Below, piece after piece: positions 24,212-35,700 of a stretch of DNA of 64,000 bases. The position numbers and the translations under genes were made by a program. Source of the stretch: Bidens hawaiensis (lineage: Eukaryota; Streptophyta; Magnoliopsida; Asterales; Asteraceae); the NCBI GenBank assembly GCA_021521415.1, contig JAIQDT010003876.1:124001-188000 (forward strand), read 5' to 3'. Below the pieces are notes generated by a model. That model was not told where the DNA came from, made no database searches, and was given only the letters and a program-made list of their open reading frames with translations. Numbering within the stretch: the first letter of the stretch is position 1; the number at the start of each line of letters is the position of its first letter.

Positions 24212-25923
24212 TTATGAGACTGCCAAGATGTGCTCAGCCGGGATGGATTCGTTAATGGGCCCGTCTGCGTTCCCATTTTCAACCATAATCTGGGACAAAT
24301 GATCTGCAACAACATTTTCACTCCCTTTCTTGTCCCGAATCTCTAGATCAAATTTCTGTAGTAACAAAACCCATCTGATAAGCCTCGGTTTTGCATCCTT
24401 TTTGTCCATGAGGTACCTAACTGTAGAGTGGTCAAAATTGATAATTACTTTACTACCCCAAATATACGATCTAAATTTATCTAGAGCATATACTACAGCT
24501 AGTAACTCTTTCTCGATTGTTGTGTAATTTAATTGAGCATCTGAGAGAGTTTTACTCGTATAGTATATGACAACGGGTTTCTTGTCAAACCGTTGACCCA
24601 AAACACCCCCGACCGTATAGTCACTTGCATCACACATTATTTCAAAAAGCAAACTCCAATCGGGTGATTGCAAGATCGGGGCTTCAACCAACTTTGACTT
24701 CAAAATGTCAAAGGCCTTAGCACATTCGTCATTAAAGTCAAACGGGGCATCCTTAAGCAATAAATTACATAAGGGTTTGGTAATATCACTAAAACCCTTA
24801 ATAAATCGTCTATAAAACCCGGCATGCCCCAAAAATGATCTAATGCATTTGACATTCATGGGATGAGGTAGAGTGGAAATAACTTGAACCTTTGCTCAGT
24901 CCACCTCAATCCCATGACTCGACACAACATGGCCCAACACAATCCCCTCTTGGACCATAAAATGGTTGTTCTCCTAACTAAGAACCAAGTTTGTTTCATC
25001 ACATCTTTTCAAAACTCTTTCTAGTTGATTTAAACATGACTCAAAAGATGTGCCGAAAATCGAAAAATCATCCATGAAGATTTCTCAAAACTCCCCCACC
25101 ATATCGGAAAAATACTCATCATGCACCTTTGAAAGGTGGAGGGGGCGTTAAATAGCCCGAATGGCATTCGCCTAAACGCGAATGTGCCATACGGGCATGT
25201 AAACGTAGTCTTCTCCTGATCCTCAAGATGAATAGCTATTTGGTTATACTCGGAATACACATCTAAAAAGCAATAAAATTTTGGACAAGATAGCCTTTTG
25301 ACAATTTGATCGATAAACGGAAGCGGAAAGTGATCTTTCGATGTTGCCGCGTTCAGTTTTCGATAATCAATTCAAATGCGCCACCCGGTTACCGGCCGGG
25401 TGGCAACCTAGTTACCCGAGTCGTCCTTGACGACTTGGATGCCTGCTTTTTTCGGTACTGTCTGTGTCGGGCTCAACCACGTGCTGTCTGATATGGCAAA
25501 GATAATGCCAGGATCCAACCACTTCAGTATTTCCTTCTTCACCACTTCGCTCATGTTCTTGTTCAGTCTCCACTGAGCATTGTGTGCGGGTTTGACAGTC
25601 GGGTCTGTTAAAATCTTATGCGTCTCGATCAAGGGACTGATTCCCTTCAAATCTTTTATCTTCCACCCGATTGCTTCCTTGTTCGCAACCAGCACCGCCA
25701 TCAAAGCATTTTCCTGTTCAATAGACAAGTTAGAAGCTATAATAACAGGCAAAGTATTATTCTTACCAAGAAAAGAATATTTTAAATACTTTGGGAGCTC
25801 CTTCAGCTCGACTTTCGGTGCTTCCAGAATGGACGGTTTCAGACCGGTATCAATTTTCCCGGGAAGCGGTTCCACCTGAACTAACCATGGTGGACGGTCT
25901 CCTCGCACAGCTGCGATCTCCAT
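24212..25923 (-). pseudogene. Athila-1 reverse transcriptase and RNase H, broken
   Basis: 25408-25923 covers the protease-RT linker and RT N-terminus (LKELPKYLKYSFLG, DSTWLSPTQTVPKK). 25030-25260 holds the RT palm text TTFTCPYGTFAFRRMPFGL; the catalytic region just after it is disrupted. 24212-24859 carries RT end and RNase H ([68 protein letters not shown]), keeping its acidic residues. Frames change at least twice. Confidence 0.87.
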
Positions 25924-25989
25924 CTATTTCTTCTCCTCTTCCAGCAGCTTGTCTGTTTCCACCTGTAACCTGTCAAAGAAAAAACATGT

Positions 25990-26691
25990 CTCCGCGGTGC
26001 CATCCATGGTGACACAGAGTCGTATAGTGGAATGCACTCGTTAATGACATCAGCCATGAAGCACTCGTCATCGACCGGAGAATTATCTCCACGTGTGAAA
26101 ACATTAATCCTCAACTTATGGTTATCGAGTGCCATGTCAACAGTACCATTTCTACAATTAATGTTGGCATTTGTGGTGGCCAAAAATGGTCTACCGAGGA
26201 TAACTGTAGGTTGTTTGGTCCTTTCACCCGAAACATAATCGAGGATCAAAAATTCAACTGGAAAATAAAATCTTCCACCTTAACGATAACATCAGTCAGT
26301 AACCCCCGGGGAAGTTTTGGTGTTTGGTCAGCTAAGATAACTGTGTTAGACTTCCTGGGAGAATGCTAAAGCTAGCTCCAAGATCTAAAAGTGCCCGAGT
26401 CATTTTAAAATCACCCACCTAAATGGGTATAATAGGCGTTCCCGGATCTTGTAGCTTGGGTGGAAGCGAACCCGAAAGAATTGCACTCACATTATCAGTA
26501 AAATTAATATGTTTAGGAATCTTAAGACTCCTTTTCTGTGTGCACAATTCCTTCAAGTACTTAGCATAGGCGGGAATTTGTTTTATGACATCTAAGAGGG
26601 GTATATTAATTATAACCTGTCTAAACGTTTCCCACATTTCCTCTTGTTGTGGGCCCCTTTTTGATGCCATATTTGCCTTAGATTGTGCCAC
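25990..26691 (-). pseudogene. Athila-1 aspartic protease region, broken
   Basis: 26419-26691 gives the conserved pre-protease helix region (FRQVIINIPLLDVIKQIPAYAKYLKEL and LPPKLQDPGT), and 25990-26249 gives the protease C-terminal ILGRPFLATTNA. The central D-S/T-G active site between them is not readable in one frame. Athila-2 has the same region intact at 39726-40442, which supports the assignment. Confidence 0.8.
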
Positions 26692-27089
26692 AACACATCA
26701 GGATAGGGAACAGTTTTCACCTTCTCCTTGTCCTTCTAGTTGTTGGTGTCATCTCTCAGAACCGATTTGTTATTATTAGTTTCACTTTTCTTAGGTTCAG
26801 TTAATTTAACCGGTTCCGGCTCGTCATCAGTGATGAGATTTTCATCAATGTCTTCCACCACCCCATTAACCAGTGGTGGTGGAACCCCAACCTTATTATC
26901 ATACTTTTTACCACTACGTAAAATACTTACCTAGTTGACGTGTTTTTTCGAACTGGAGTTGTAGTGGTTTGGGTTGACTCTGGTATCATTCGGGAGTTGG
27001 CCCGCACTTTTCTGCAACTTTGCCATATCTGCTTCGAGCTGACCAATCTGCTTCAACATTGCCTCTGATGATTTATTCCGCAACTCAAA
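26692..27089 (-). other. Athila-1 gag-to-protease linker
   Basis: Low-complexity, decayed coding DNA between gag and protease; no separate domain seen. Confidence 0.45.
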
Positions 27090-28751
27090 CTATTGTTTCG
27101 TTTCCGCCTTCTGATCTGTCATGACTTTAATCAACGCATCCAACTTCGCGTGCACCGAATCATCAGTATTTCCTGAGGACCCTTTGCTATACCCTCTATT
27201 CTGATTATACGAGCCCTGCTGCTGATAACCGCCTTGGCGGTAATTACCCTGCGACCTGTTCTGGCTCGTGCTCTGAAAGTTCGAGTTCAACTGTGTAGAC
27301 GGGTTTCCGTAACGAAAGTTCGGGTGATTCCTCAGGCCCGGGTGATAAGTGTTTGAAAGTTCGCGTGATCCATTGACCCTTGGAATCCCCGTAAGCGTAA
27401 TTAACTTCCTCGGGTTCATCCTCCTCATCATCATAAAACTCGAGGAAATTTTCTACCTTATGCCCGAGTTCACTACAATCCTCAAAAACTGAGAATTTCA
27501 CTCCAACTTTCCCGACTTCTTTCTTCTTACCCTTTCTATACCCAGCCAGTTCACGTACCAACTCAACAATCCATTCAGATTCACTCGTGACTGACTTCAC
27601 TGACCTTGAAGAAGTACCATGTCTTCGACTTTCACATGTTGCTTCTGATTTGGAATCCTCACACATGAACTCTAAGAAATCCCAATCATCTTCCTAAGGT
27701 TGATTAAGCAACTGACCATTACACGAGGCTTTCAGATGTTTTCGGTACTCGTATGTTAACCCGTCTACAAAACATTTCACCTATTCCCACAATTCAATCT
27801 GGTGGTGTCGGCATTTTCTGATCATATCCTTATACCTGGTAAATGTTTTGTGAAATAACTCTCCCGATAACTGTGAAAAGTTATGGATCTCCATTTCGGG
27901 CCTCACTTGTCTTAGACTGCGAATAATACTCGTTTAAAAACAGCTGCTGCATCTCGGGCCGGTTCCCAATATTGTGCATCGGTAGTGAGTTAAACCAGTT
28001 CTTTGCTTTGTCTTTTAACGAAAAATGGAACAGCCGTAACCAAACCATCTCCAATCGACCCGCAAATAGCTGAAAAATCGGTTAAGTGAGAATACGGGTC
28101 CTCAGAAGCCATCCCGTGAAATTGAGGTATGGTGTTAATGTATGATGGTCGGGACTGAAAAGTTGGTTGTCCCTGCACTCGCACCTGTGGAACCAACGGA
28201 GATGCTCCATCCGAGATAGCCGGTCTGAACCGACTGTTAACACCATGAACCAGGGCTACAAAATTCCTTCGCCCCATGGGATTTACTATGCCACTCCTGT
28301 TCACTTGAATGTTTAGAACTCTTTTGGGCCTTTCCACCCGGTTAACCCTATTCCGACCCATGTCATTCCTTTCCCTGTTACTGTTAACCGCATCACTTGG
28401 TATCCAAATTACTGGTTTTTCTATCTCCGCATCCAAATTCTCATTCCCCTCATCTTCCATATCATACACCTCGTTGTCGGGCTCAACTGCCCGATTTCTT
28501 CTAAACCACTGATCAACCTCGTCCTCAACTTCCAAACCCCGGTTCACCTTATTTTCTTCCCACTATTCTTCATCTTCTGTTGGAATGCTCAGAACAACAT
28601 CATCAAGATTAAGCCTAATTCTTCGGTTATGGGTGTTATGTAGGACTGAAGGTTCAGCCTGGTTAAGGTTTCTATTTCGGTTTCGGGTTCTAGAAGCCTG
28701 AGCTGGGTTGTTCTGGTTGTTTTGGTTATCAAAAATTAGTGGTGGAGGCAT
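27090..28751 (-). pseudogene. Athila-1 gag, broken
   Basis: The N-terminal part (28563-28751, 27990-28547) is Asn/Arg-rich and leads to IPQFHGMASEDPYSHLTDFSAICGS, the capsid motif F.G...EDP..HL..F shared by Athila gag proteins (compare 38301-38732). The C-terminal part is split over two overlapping frames (27244-27666 and 27090-27434), with HPNFRYGN and a Gln/Gly/Asn-rich tail ending in a short coiled stretch. Shifts and stops separate the parts. Capsid is the structural shell protein of the retroelement particle. Confidence 0.82.
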
Positions 28752-29101
28752 GTTGTCTGGGTGAAATATGTTATTTTGTGGGAGTGGTTGTGGGTCTTAA
28801 TTCTGGTTTTTGTTCTGGTTCTGATTTTGGTTTTGGTGTTGGTTTTGGTTCTGATCCTGATCTTCCATCACGGAGATTCTATTCTGGGCTCGGTTATCCC
28901 GAGCGAGTCTCTCAATCTCGGACTCGAAAACTAACGGTGGCTGTCTGCCCGAGTCGCGGGTGTTCATAAACTTGTTATCTGCACAAACAACACCCAGCGT
29001 AAAATAGAAAATTAAATTGAAACTAAAAACTGAAAATTAAAACTAAAATTAAAATAAACATAAAAATCACTTAACACGAAAAACACTAAGCTTACTAACT
29101 C
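28752..29101 (-). other. Athila-1 5' leader
   Basis: Between primer-binding site and gag. The plus strand has an imperfect TTCTGGTTTTGG-type repeat at 28790-28860. No ORF of note. Confidence 0.5.
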
Positions 29102-29118
29102 TCCGGCAACGGTGCCAT
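29102..29118 (-). promoter_or_regulatory. Primer-binding site of Athila-1, tRNA-Asp type
   Basis: The minus strand reads TGGCACCGTTGCCGGAG three bases after the LTR end, one base from TGGCGCCGTTGCCGG, the complement of the plant tRNA-Asp 3' end used by Athila/Tat elements. Athila-2 has the unmutated form. Confidence 0.85.
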
Positions 29119-29120
29119 TT

Positions 29121-30273
29121 TGGTGACCGTCGTTCAAGTCATGCAAAAACCTAAATAACCTATCCAGATAGTGTAAATAAGGTATCATATCCACTAGGAG
29201 TATGTAGTCAATGCAATTCATGTAAACAATTTTAATATTATGAAGTGACAGATTTTAGTGCTGATCACACAAGCAATAGTTTGAATTTAGAATTAAACAG
29301 ACAAATAAGTAAACAACTTTCAATCAATTAACAAAAGCAAATCACACCTGGGACTTCAAGAAGCAACCTACAGTGATCTCTTGCAACCTAACATATTAAT
29401 TATTAACGGTTAACTACAAACTGATCAATCAGAGAAAACCTTAGACTTCAACAATCGCTTTACACACGGCACTGGTTATCAAGTAGTCCATGCCAGTGTG
29501 ACTCAGTTAAGGGTAATTATATGTTTTATTGTATTCAATCTAATCAAACAATCATATGATCAGTTATTGTAGCAACTGGTAACGAATCGTTCAGATCAAC
29601 GTAAACCTAAACCGATTCAACACACAGAAATACCAAACATCAATAATCATATATCAACCATAAATAATTATACATAAGTGTTTTTATTCATATGAGAAAC
29701 TGAAAGGGTTACAAACTATACATTCCCGGGTGAGATTCTAGGAGACTAGCCAAGCCTCGACATCGTGGAATCGTCAATAATGATGATACAAAGCATGTAT
29801 ATGGTCTCGGTATGATCTGGAAGTTTGGAATCACTGCCTCCAAGCTCTCCAAATCGCCTCCTTTGATAAAAACGAAGATAGGGTCGTCAATGATGAAAAT
29901 TTAATATTACACCCTAACAGCCCGTTTGCACACCCATCACGATACGCGATGGGGTCTTCACTGGTCCATTGCGTATCGCTATGGACAAGAATTCAACTTC
30001 ATTAATCCTCCTATCGCGATACGCGATGGGTCCTCAAGCAAGCCCATCGCGTATCGCGATGGGTCTTGTTCCAGCAAACTTTGTTAATGTTTCTCGTTTT
30101 GGGTGCTGGACGTCCCGGGTCTTCATCCCGTTTCACAACAGGTCCAAACTGAGTACTTTAATGCCTGTGACCTGAAGTACAATAAACACGTATGAAGTAT
30201 CTAAGTTCCTACAATAAACGATTAAAACTAAGAAATAAACGAACTAAAGCGTGTACAAATTAACCAACGATCA
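29121..30273 (-). mobile_element. 5' LTR of Athila-1 (1153 bp)
   Basis: In plus coordinates it starts TGGTGACCGTC and ends AACGATCA, followed by the CATTC duplication. It matches 16931-18107. Contains four dyad sites at 29933-30063. Confidence 0.92.
29933..30063. repeat. Dyad cluster, Athila-1 5' LTR (4 sites)
   Basis: Centres near 29943, 29975, 30020 and 30053 (spacings about 32, 45, 33). The last is a perfect 9+9 dyad around TAT. The second has arms TCCATTGCG and CGCTATGGA: the outer T/A pair replaces the usual C/G on both sides. Confidence 0.85.
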
Positions 30274-30345
30274 CATTCTTTCTTTCATACATCACTAACT
30301 ATTCCTTTTAAAGAGCATTTCTCTCTATAACAGTCGCAGATTTTA

Positions 30346-30530
30346 TTAGGGCGTGAAACCCTTTAACCTTGACAGAGTTTAGAAGAGTCTGCAACCCTTT
30401 AACCTTCGCAAAGTTTAGAAGAGTCTGCGACCCTTTAACCTTCGCAGATATTATTAGTGTCTGCAACCCTTTAACCTTCGCTGATATTAATAGGGTCTGA
30501 AACCCTTTAACCATACATTCAATCCATCCT
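30346..30530 (-). repeat. Tandem ~35-bp repeat in 3' LTR of B
   Basis: TCTGCAACCCTTTAACCTTCGC-AG(A/T)-TT-AGAAGAG or ATTATTAG units recur about five times in plus orientation. The 5' LTR has the same array with more copies (60440-60690). Confidence 0.8.
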
Positions 30531-31049
30531 TTAATCATACATACCTTTTCCTTTTATAACATACTTTCGTACATACTCATTTCATTACTTACCTTCATAC
30601 ATACATATTTCATACTAGACATACTAAACATTACTTTCCATGCGATATCCGAAGATCGTTCATGCACTGACAAGCATTCATTCATAACATTCATACATAC
30701 TATCACTTAAATCATCATAGCATACACTTACCATTTAAGGTATGTGTATTAACATTCACATCGAGTATGCACACAGCCCCGAAAACATATCAAGGAAATG
30801 GGGCTAGAAACTCACATACAAGCGATTCCTTTCTGAATTCAAGGTTATGCCCTTCTTGAGCAGTGCACGATTAACTGTGTATCAATTAACAAGAATTACT
30901 TAAATACTCCTAATCATAATATATTTCTAAGTCATTTACCGTTTTAAACGTTACCTTTCGTTATTAATTAATTACTTATATGGTTCATACATCATTCAAG
31001 TCCATATCTATCGTTTATGTATGTATACGTTGTTTATCTTTCGTTTATT

Positions 31050-31440
31050 TCGTAAATCATTTACACGTATAAGTGTAGGGCGTGTAAGTCATCTGGCGCA
31101 TAAGTCCTTCTAGGCGTATAAGTTCAGTCCCAGCGTGTATTTTCTTTTAGCGTGTAAGTCATACATACACGGCACATACATAGTAGTTTATATTTATACG
31201 TTACATACATATATGGCCCATACATATACGTTACATACATATACGGTCCATACATATTAGTCACATACATATACGGTCCATTCATATACGTTTCATACAT
31301 ATACGCCGTAACTTATACGTTTATATACATAGACGCTGCTTCTTGTACTTATACGGCGCAAGCTTATACGCTGCATAAACTTATAAGGCACAAGCTTATA
31401 CTCTGCATAAACTTATATGGCGTATAAGTTCTGTTCAGCT
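31050..31440 (-). repeat. ACTTATACG / CATATACGTTACATA block in 3' LTR of B
   Basis: Degenerate short units, mainly CATACATATACG and CTTATACG, matching blocks in LTR A (3340-3620) and in the 5' LTR of B (61250-61620). Confidence 0.75.
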
Positions 31441-32459
31441 CCTTATAACGCGTTTTTAAGGTTTTACTTCGATTCCGGCACCGTCAGCTGCCGTTAACCA
31501 CCATGGTTGATCGGAGTTTGATTGTTTATGGCCTAGGTAGCTTCGGGGTGTCCAGATCTGAGCTAAGGTGGTCCTTAAGCTTGTTTTTGGTTGATTAAAC
31601 ACTCGAATAAAGCTAGATCTAGATTCGGTATCTCAGGGATGCGGTGGCGGGCTCTAAAATGTTGGGTCAGCTGGGGTAAATTATTTCAACCAATTTTCAT
31701 GCAAAACCGACTTCGTTTACCCGTCCTTTTCATGAACCGAACACTAATCGTTTTACCCGAAATGAACCAACTGACCCGTTTACTATCAAGTTCATTACTT
31801 TATCAATAATCATGACTGATCTATTATCCTACCAAGTATCATGCAAATACGGACACGAAAAGTAAGCATTTTTAATAATAACGTACATTTGAGCTTTATG
31901 TCTGAAATCAATCGAGATGCCCAAAACCATATCAAACCAACTCCGATTTTAGTGAATCAAGCGGCTACGGAACCGTCTCTCCGAAATCGACCAGCAACGC
32001 CTATTGCCACCGCCGGAATCCACCGCTACAGTCGTCGAAAAACTAAAACAGTTGTCGGAAAACTCCTTTTTTTTGCTATGACGGCTTTCCCAATAAAATC
32101 CTGACTTCCTGACTTCTAATAGAAGATCTGATCTGTGAAAATCTTCATTTATATGTTATGAACACTCAGTTAAAATTTGAGACCGATCCGACGGTTAGAT
32201 ATTCGGGAATCGTCGTGTCTTTGTGGGCTATTTTCTCAAAAACGGGAATTGGAGAAGTGTGTGCTATTGAAGGTGTAGGCTATGGTGTAGAGATGGATGG
32301 AAATGGAATGGATTAGGGTTTAAGGGGTATTTATACTCCCTTAAGCCCATGGAACTTAGGACCATCTTTCTTTTTTGGCCATCGTCTACTCAAGTAAAAT
32401 TTTCCTTCATAATTAAATAATATATTAAATATCATTTTTATATATTTCGGGATGTTACA

Positions 32460-33024
32460 AGTCTACCCTCCTAAAAGAGGGTTCATCCTCGAAATCTGCT
32501 TAGTCCTTGTAAAGGAATACTTCCTGTATTCACAACCTTTATTTTGATTTCTAGCTTACCAGTTTATCCTTTGTCTTAAAATCATCGAGTGATGTTAATT
32601 AGTTTTAGCCATCCACAGTAGCTTATCCATGAAGTCCTCGATGTTACGCTTCCTTATCTAGACTTAGCAAGTTCCCGTCATTTCCTTAAGCATGCTTTTA
32701 TTTCTTGTCTCTCGAACATATATATTACACTTACCGTCACCACACTAAGCATTGAATGACTCTTCTGTCTGATTACAACTTTTAGCAAATATACTGATTT
32801 GCGATACATTCAAAATACATTAATTCCAAAAAGGAAACCTTTCCAGTTTCTCCTTAAGGATTACTTCTTGAAATCACTTTGTCTTTTCCTCAAGATAGAA
32901 CACTTATTGCAATTCTTGAGCACATCCATTGCATAACTTGTCGGAGAACTCCTTAAGTTACCACTTAAACCTTCTTTCATTCTCAGCTCTGCACCAACAC
33001 GTAGGGTTCATGAGTTATTGTTGT
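32460..33024 (-). pseudogene. Element B: 3' end of pol, decayed
   Basis: On the minus strand this leads into the 3' LTR through GATTTCGAGGATGAACCC and a purine tract, as expected for the end of gypsy pol. A reading of GAGGACTTCATGGATAAGC near 32640 resembles integrase MDFI-KL. Stops are frequent. 33020-33024 is the GTTGT duplication of Athila-2. Confidence 0.55.
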
Positions 33025-33212
33025 TGATGTATAAAAAATGTACATCTTTTTAGCATTAAATAATCTCTAAAAGCTGCAACTTCTATCATATAATATAGTT
33101 AAAACAACTACTTATCATGTTAAAATATATTTTCAGGTGAACCCAAGCCTCAAACAAAGAAACAAATGAAAAACCGAAGAAAAACCAAAGAAAACCCACG
33201 AAAATAGCAAAA

Positions 33213-33445
33213 CATGGGGCTGTGCTTCAGAAAGCATGGGGCTGTGCTTCTGGAAGCACGGGGCAGTGCTTACCTATCAGAAAAGACAAAAATCTACAAG
33301 AAAAGACAAAATAGTGGACAACTAGACACGGGGTCGTGCTTAAATGGACACGGGGCCGTGGCTACCTTTCAGAAATGACAAAAAGAATTAGCACATGTCA
33401 CTAAAAAGCACGGGGCCGTGCCTCAGGAAGCACTGGGCCGTGGTC
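33213..33445. repeat. GCACGGGGCCGTGC-type dyads, 5' LTR of Athila-2 (7 sites)
   Basis: Sites of form (A/G)(G/A)CA(C/T)GGGGC(C/T)GTG(C/G) lie near 33218, 33239, 33262, 33336, 33355, 33415 and 33437. Close pairs of about 20 bases alternate with gaps of about 60-75. Confidence 0.8.
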
Positions 33446-33955
33446 ACCTTTCAGAAACGACAAAAAGAATTAGCACATGTTTGAAGGCTTGGAGGTCATC
33501 ATCATCAACCATCATCATCATCATCATTAAGAAGAAAGATTCATCCACATTTGGTTAGATTGTTCTAGTTTAATCATGTGTTTGTTATCATCATCCATTC
33601 TAATCTTCATAACTATGCTCATTATAAGGTAAACTCCATTTACCATCTAAAATCTATGAAGAAGCTTTGTTTTACTTGATGATTATATAAAACATGTTGT
33701 TTAGTTAGGTAAAGTACATGGTTATTTTGAAATTATCCATTGATGAAGAAATGTTTTATCACTTTAATCCAATACACTAAAGTTGATGACTAAAAAGTCA
33801 TTTATGTTTATTCATGTTCTTGGAAACTAGAAATGGTAAAAAGAATACTTTGGTAATTTATTCAAGATAAAACATGGATCTCTATGTTGTACTTAGAAAT
33901 GATGAGATATAGATTATGATCTATTTTTCTAGTTTTGATAATTCTAAAATAACAT

Positions 33956-34482
33956 TGAGAGAACCGAGCACCGGTGCGGAAGCGTGAATAATCAGTATTA
34001 AACAACATTGTGGAGCTCGGGTCTAGGGTTAGGATCGAATCTCACTCAGATTCACTCTTGAAAGATGTTTGGACGGATGAGGTGTGTTGGGAGAGAGCCT
34101 GATTTGATTAACAATCAATAATAGGATGAAAAATTGTAATCAAAACACAAAAGATAGAAATGGTAGTATGAAATATTAGCCGAATGATTCTTATCAAGAT
34201 GAAACACTCATACATACATTCATACATACATTTGATTAAGAAATATCAGCCGCCACCAGGAGAGTTCATCTTGGAGGTGGAGACTTTCTCAAAGGGATAA
34301 AACCCTAGATCTCACTAATACACAATACAAACACTCATACTAGACAAATGAATAAAAACATCTATTTATACTAGTCTAGCATGACTTGGTCTTCATGCCA
34401 TCCACCCTTGGTTGAGACCAAACAATATATTTTTCACCCACAAATTAATTTGATGCGTCGGTCTGAAACATAGGTTCCAACA
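33956..34482 (-). mobile_element. 3' LTR of non-autonomous element (527 bp)
   Basis: Plus-strand text starts TGAGAGAACCGAG and ends GGTTCCAACA. It aligns without length change to 36542-37068; differences cluster at the TGAGAGAACC end. Confidence 0.9.
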
Positions 34483-34497
34483 ATCTCCCCCTTAGAC
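34483..34497 (-). promoter_or_regulatory. Polypurine tract of the non-autonomous element
   Basis: The minus strand reads GTCTAAGGGGGAGAT directly before the LTR start TGTTGGAACC. Confidence 0.8.
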
Positions 34498-35230
34498 CGA
34501 TGCCATCGAATTTCTTCCATGATCACCTCATAACTCGTTGTCTTTCGTTGAAATTCTCCCCCTCATGTTAAGCTTCTCCCACTGTTCATTTCGAATTATC
34601 ACTCTTATACCACTTCTGAATATAGCTGTATGGGCATATAAACGAAGCTTTGAACTTCAAAGATCAACTTCAATTAACAAGGTTATCACAAAAAGAAATA
34701 AACTCGATGTGATCATCAAATAATCTTCAATCCTTCAAATTTGTCTCTTCCCTTGTAAATCATCTTCAAACCATTCCCTTGGATTATTGATCTTGATAAG
34801 CTTTTCCTTAACTTGAGTCTTTTACTTGATTTGAAGCATACCATTTTCGTTGAAATTCAAAGATTTTTACTCCCCCAATTTCGTTGCAATTGTCATCAAT
34901 AAACGTGTCTTCAAATCAAGTGTGGGTGAAGCAATCTTGACCATCCTTACCATGATTGTAAAAATCAGAAAATAATCATATTCATATGTTGGTTGACACT
35001 AAAAGTGATTAAATCCTCAAGCTTGGTCAACACTTGTTCTTGTAAAGCTTTTGATGAAGTCGTGAAATTGGATGAGGTTTGAATTCCATAAGCTTGTTGA
35101 TGATTGGAGAAAAATTACCAAAATACCTCTGAGTATATATCTTCTGTAGAAAACAGCTTGGTCAAACGGTCAATGGTATCAAAAATCTCAAAAGTTTCTT
35201 CAAAACTTTGAAATGTTTCACAAACTCTGT
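34498..35230 (-). other. Non-autonomous element interior, 3' part
   Basis: Non-coding by inspection; AT-rich, no retroelement domain. Confidence 0.55.
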
Positions 35231-35700
35231 TTCCTAGCACACAGTGTGCTTGGGAGCACTTTCCTAGCACAAAGTGTGCTTGGGAATACTTTCCTAGCAC
35301 AAAGTTGCTTGGGATCACTTTCCTAGCACAAAGTTTGCCCGGAAGTGTGCTCGGAAGTGTGCTCGGACACTTGTGATTTTTCATTTTTCACCGAGCACAG
35401 AGCATGCTCTAGAGAAAAAGTGTGCTCGGGAGTACTTACTAGCACTAAGCATGCTCGGGAGTCCTTCACTAGCAATAAGTGTGCTCAGAAGCACTTTCCT
35501 AGCACAAAGTGTGTCCGGAAAGCAAAATACTTGTGATTTTTTATTTTTTTCACTAGCACACAGTGTGCTCGGAAGCACTTCACTAGCACAAAGTGTGCTT
35601 GGAAAGCAAAATACTTGTGATTTTTCAATTTTTTTTACTAGCACAAAGTGTGCTCGGAAGCACTTCACTAGCACAAAGTGTGCTTGGGACTTAAAGATAG
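35231..35700. repeat. Minisatellite with ~30-bp unit and AGCACAAAGTGTGCT dyad
   Basis: The unit CACTTTCCTAGCACAAAGTGTGCTCGGAAG recurs in fuller or shorter form about 12 times, with two interspersed ACTTGTGATTTTTCATTTTT segments. Each unit holds a dyad with arms AGCACA and TGTGCT around AAG; the first (35236-35250) has perfect 7-base arms around A. Because the period is a multiple of three, long repeat-encoded open frames exist on both strands (for example 155 codons at 35381-35848 on the sense strand, with a Leu-Cys-Ala-Ser-type period). Confidence 0.85.

Larger units (their letters stand above)
16931..30273 (-). mobile_element. Athila-1: complete but decayed Athila-type retrotransposon (13.3 kb)
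   Basis: LTRs of 1177 bp (16931-18107) and 1153 bp (29121-30273) run TG...CA and are flanked by CATTC on both sides (16926-16930, 30274-30278). Going along the minus strand: LTR, tRNA-Asp-type primer-binding site, gag, protease, RT-RNase H, integrase, about 5 kb with an ATHILA ORF1-family frame, polypurine tract, LTR. The extra 3' ORF region and the primer type assign it to Athila. All coding parts have stops or shifts. Short dyad repeats lie in both LTRs and internally. Confidence 0.93.
30274..32459 (-). mobile_element. 3' LTR of element B, proximal segment
   Basis: It continues 16532-16930 after Athila-1 and, on the minus strand, begins TGTAACATCCCGAAATATA. A TATA-like GTATAAATACCCC (minus, about 32322-32334) lies roughly 130 bases into the LTR. 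A purine-rich tract (minus strand TTTTAGGAGGGTAGACT, 32460-32476) precedes it. Confidence 0.88.

Noticed and set aside
17741..30063. CRISPR-like array
   Set aside because: The genome is plant-like, the repeats are imperfect palindromes with irregular 10-25-base spacers, and no cas gene is present.
30308..30538. 76-codon frame with KVKGLQTL repeats (also 60407-60643)
   Set aside because: It is the translation of the ~35-bp tandem repeat in the LTRs of element B.
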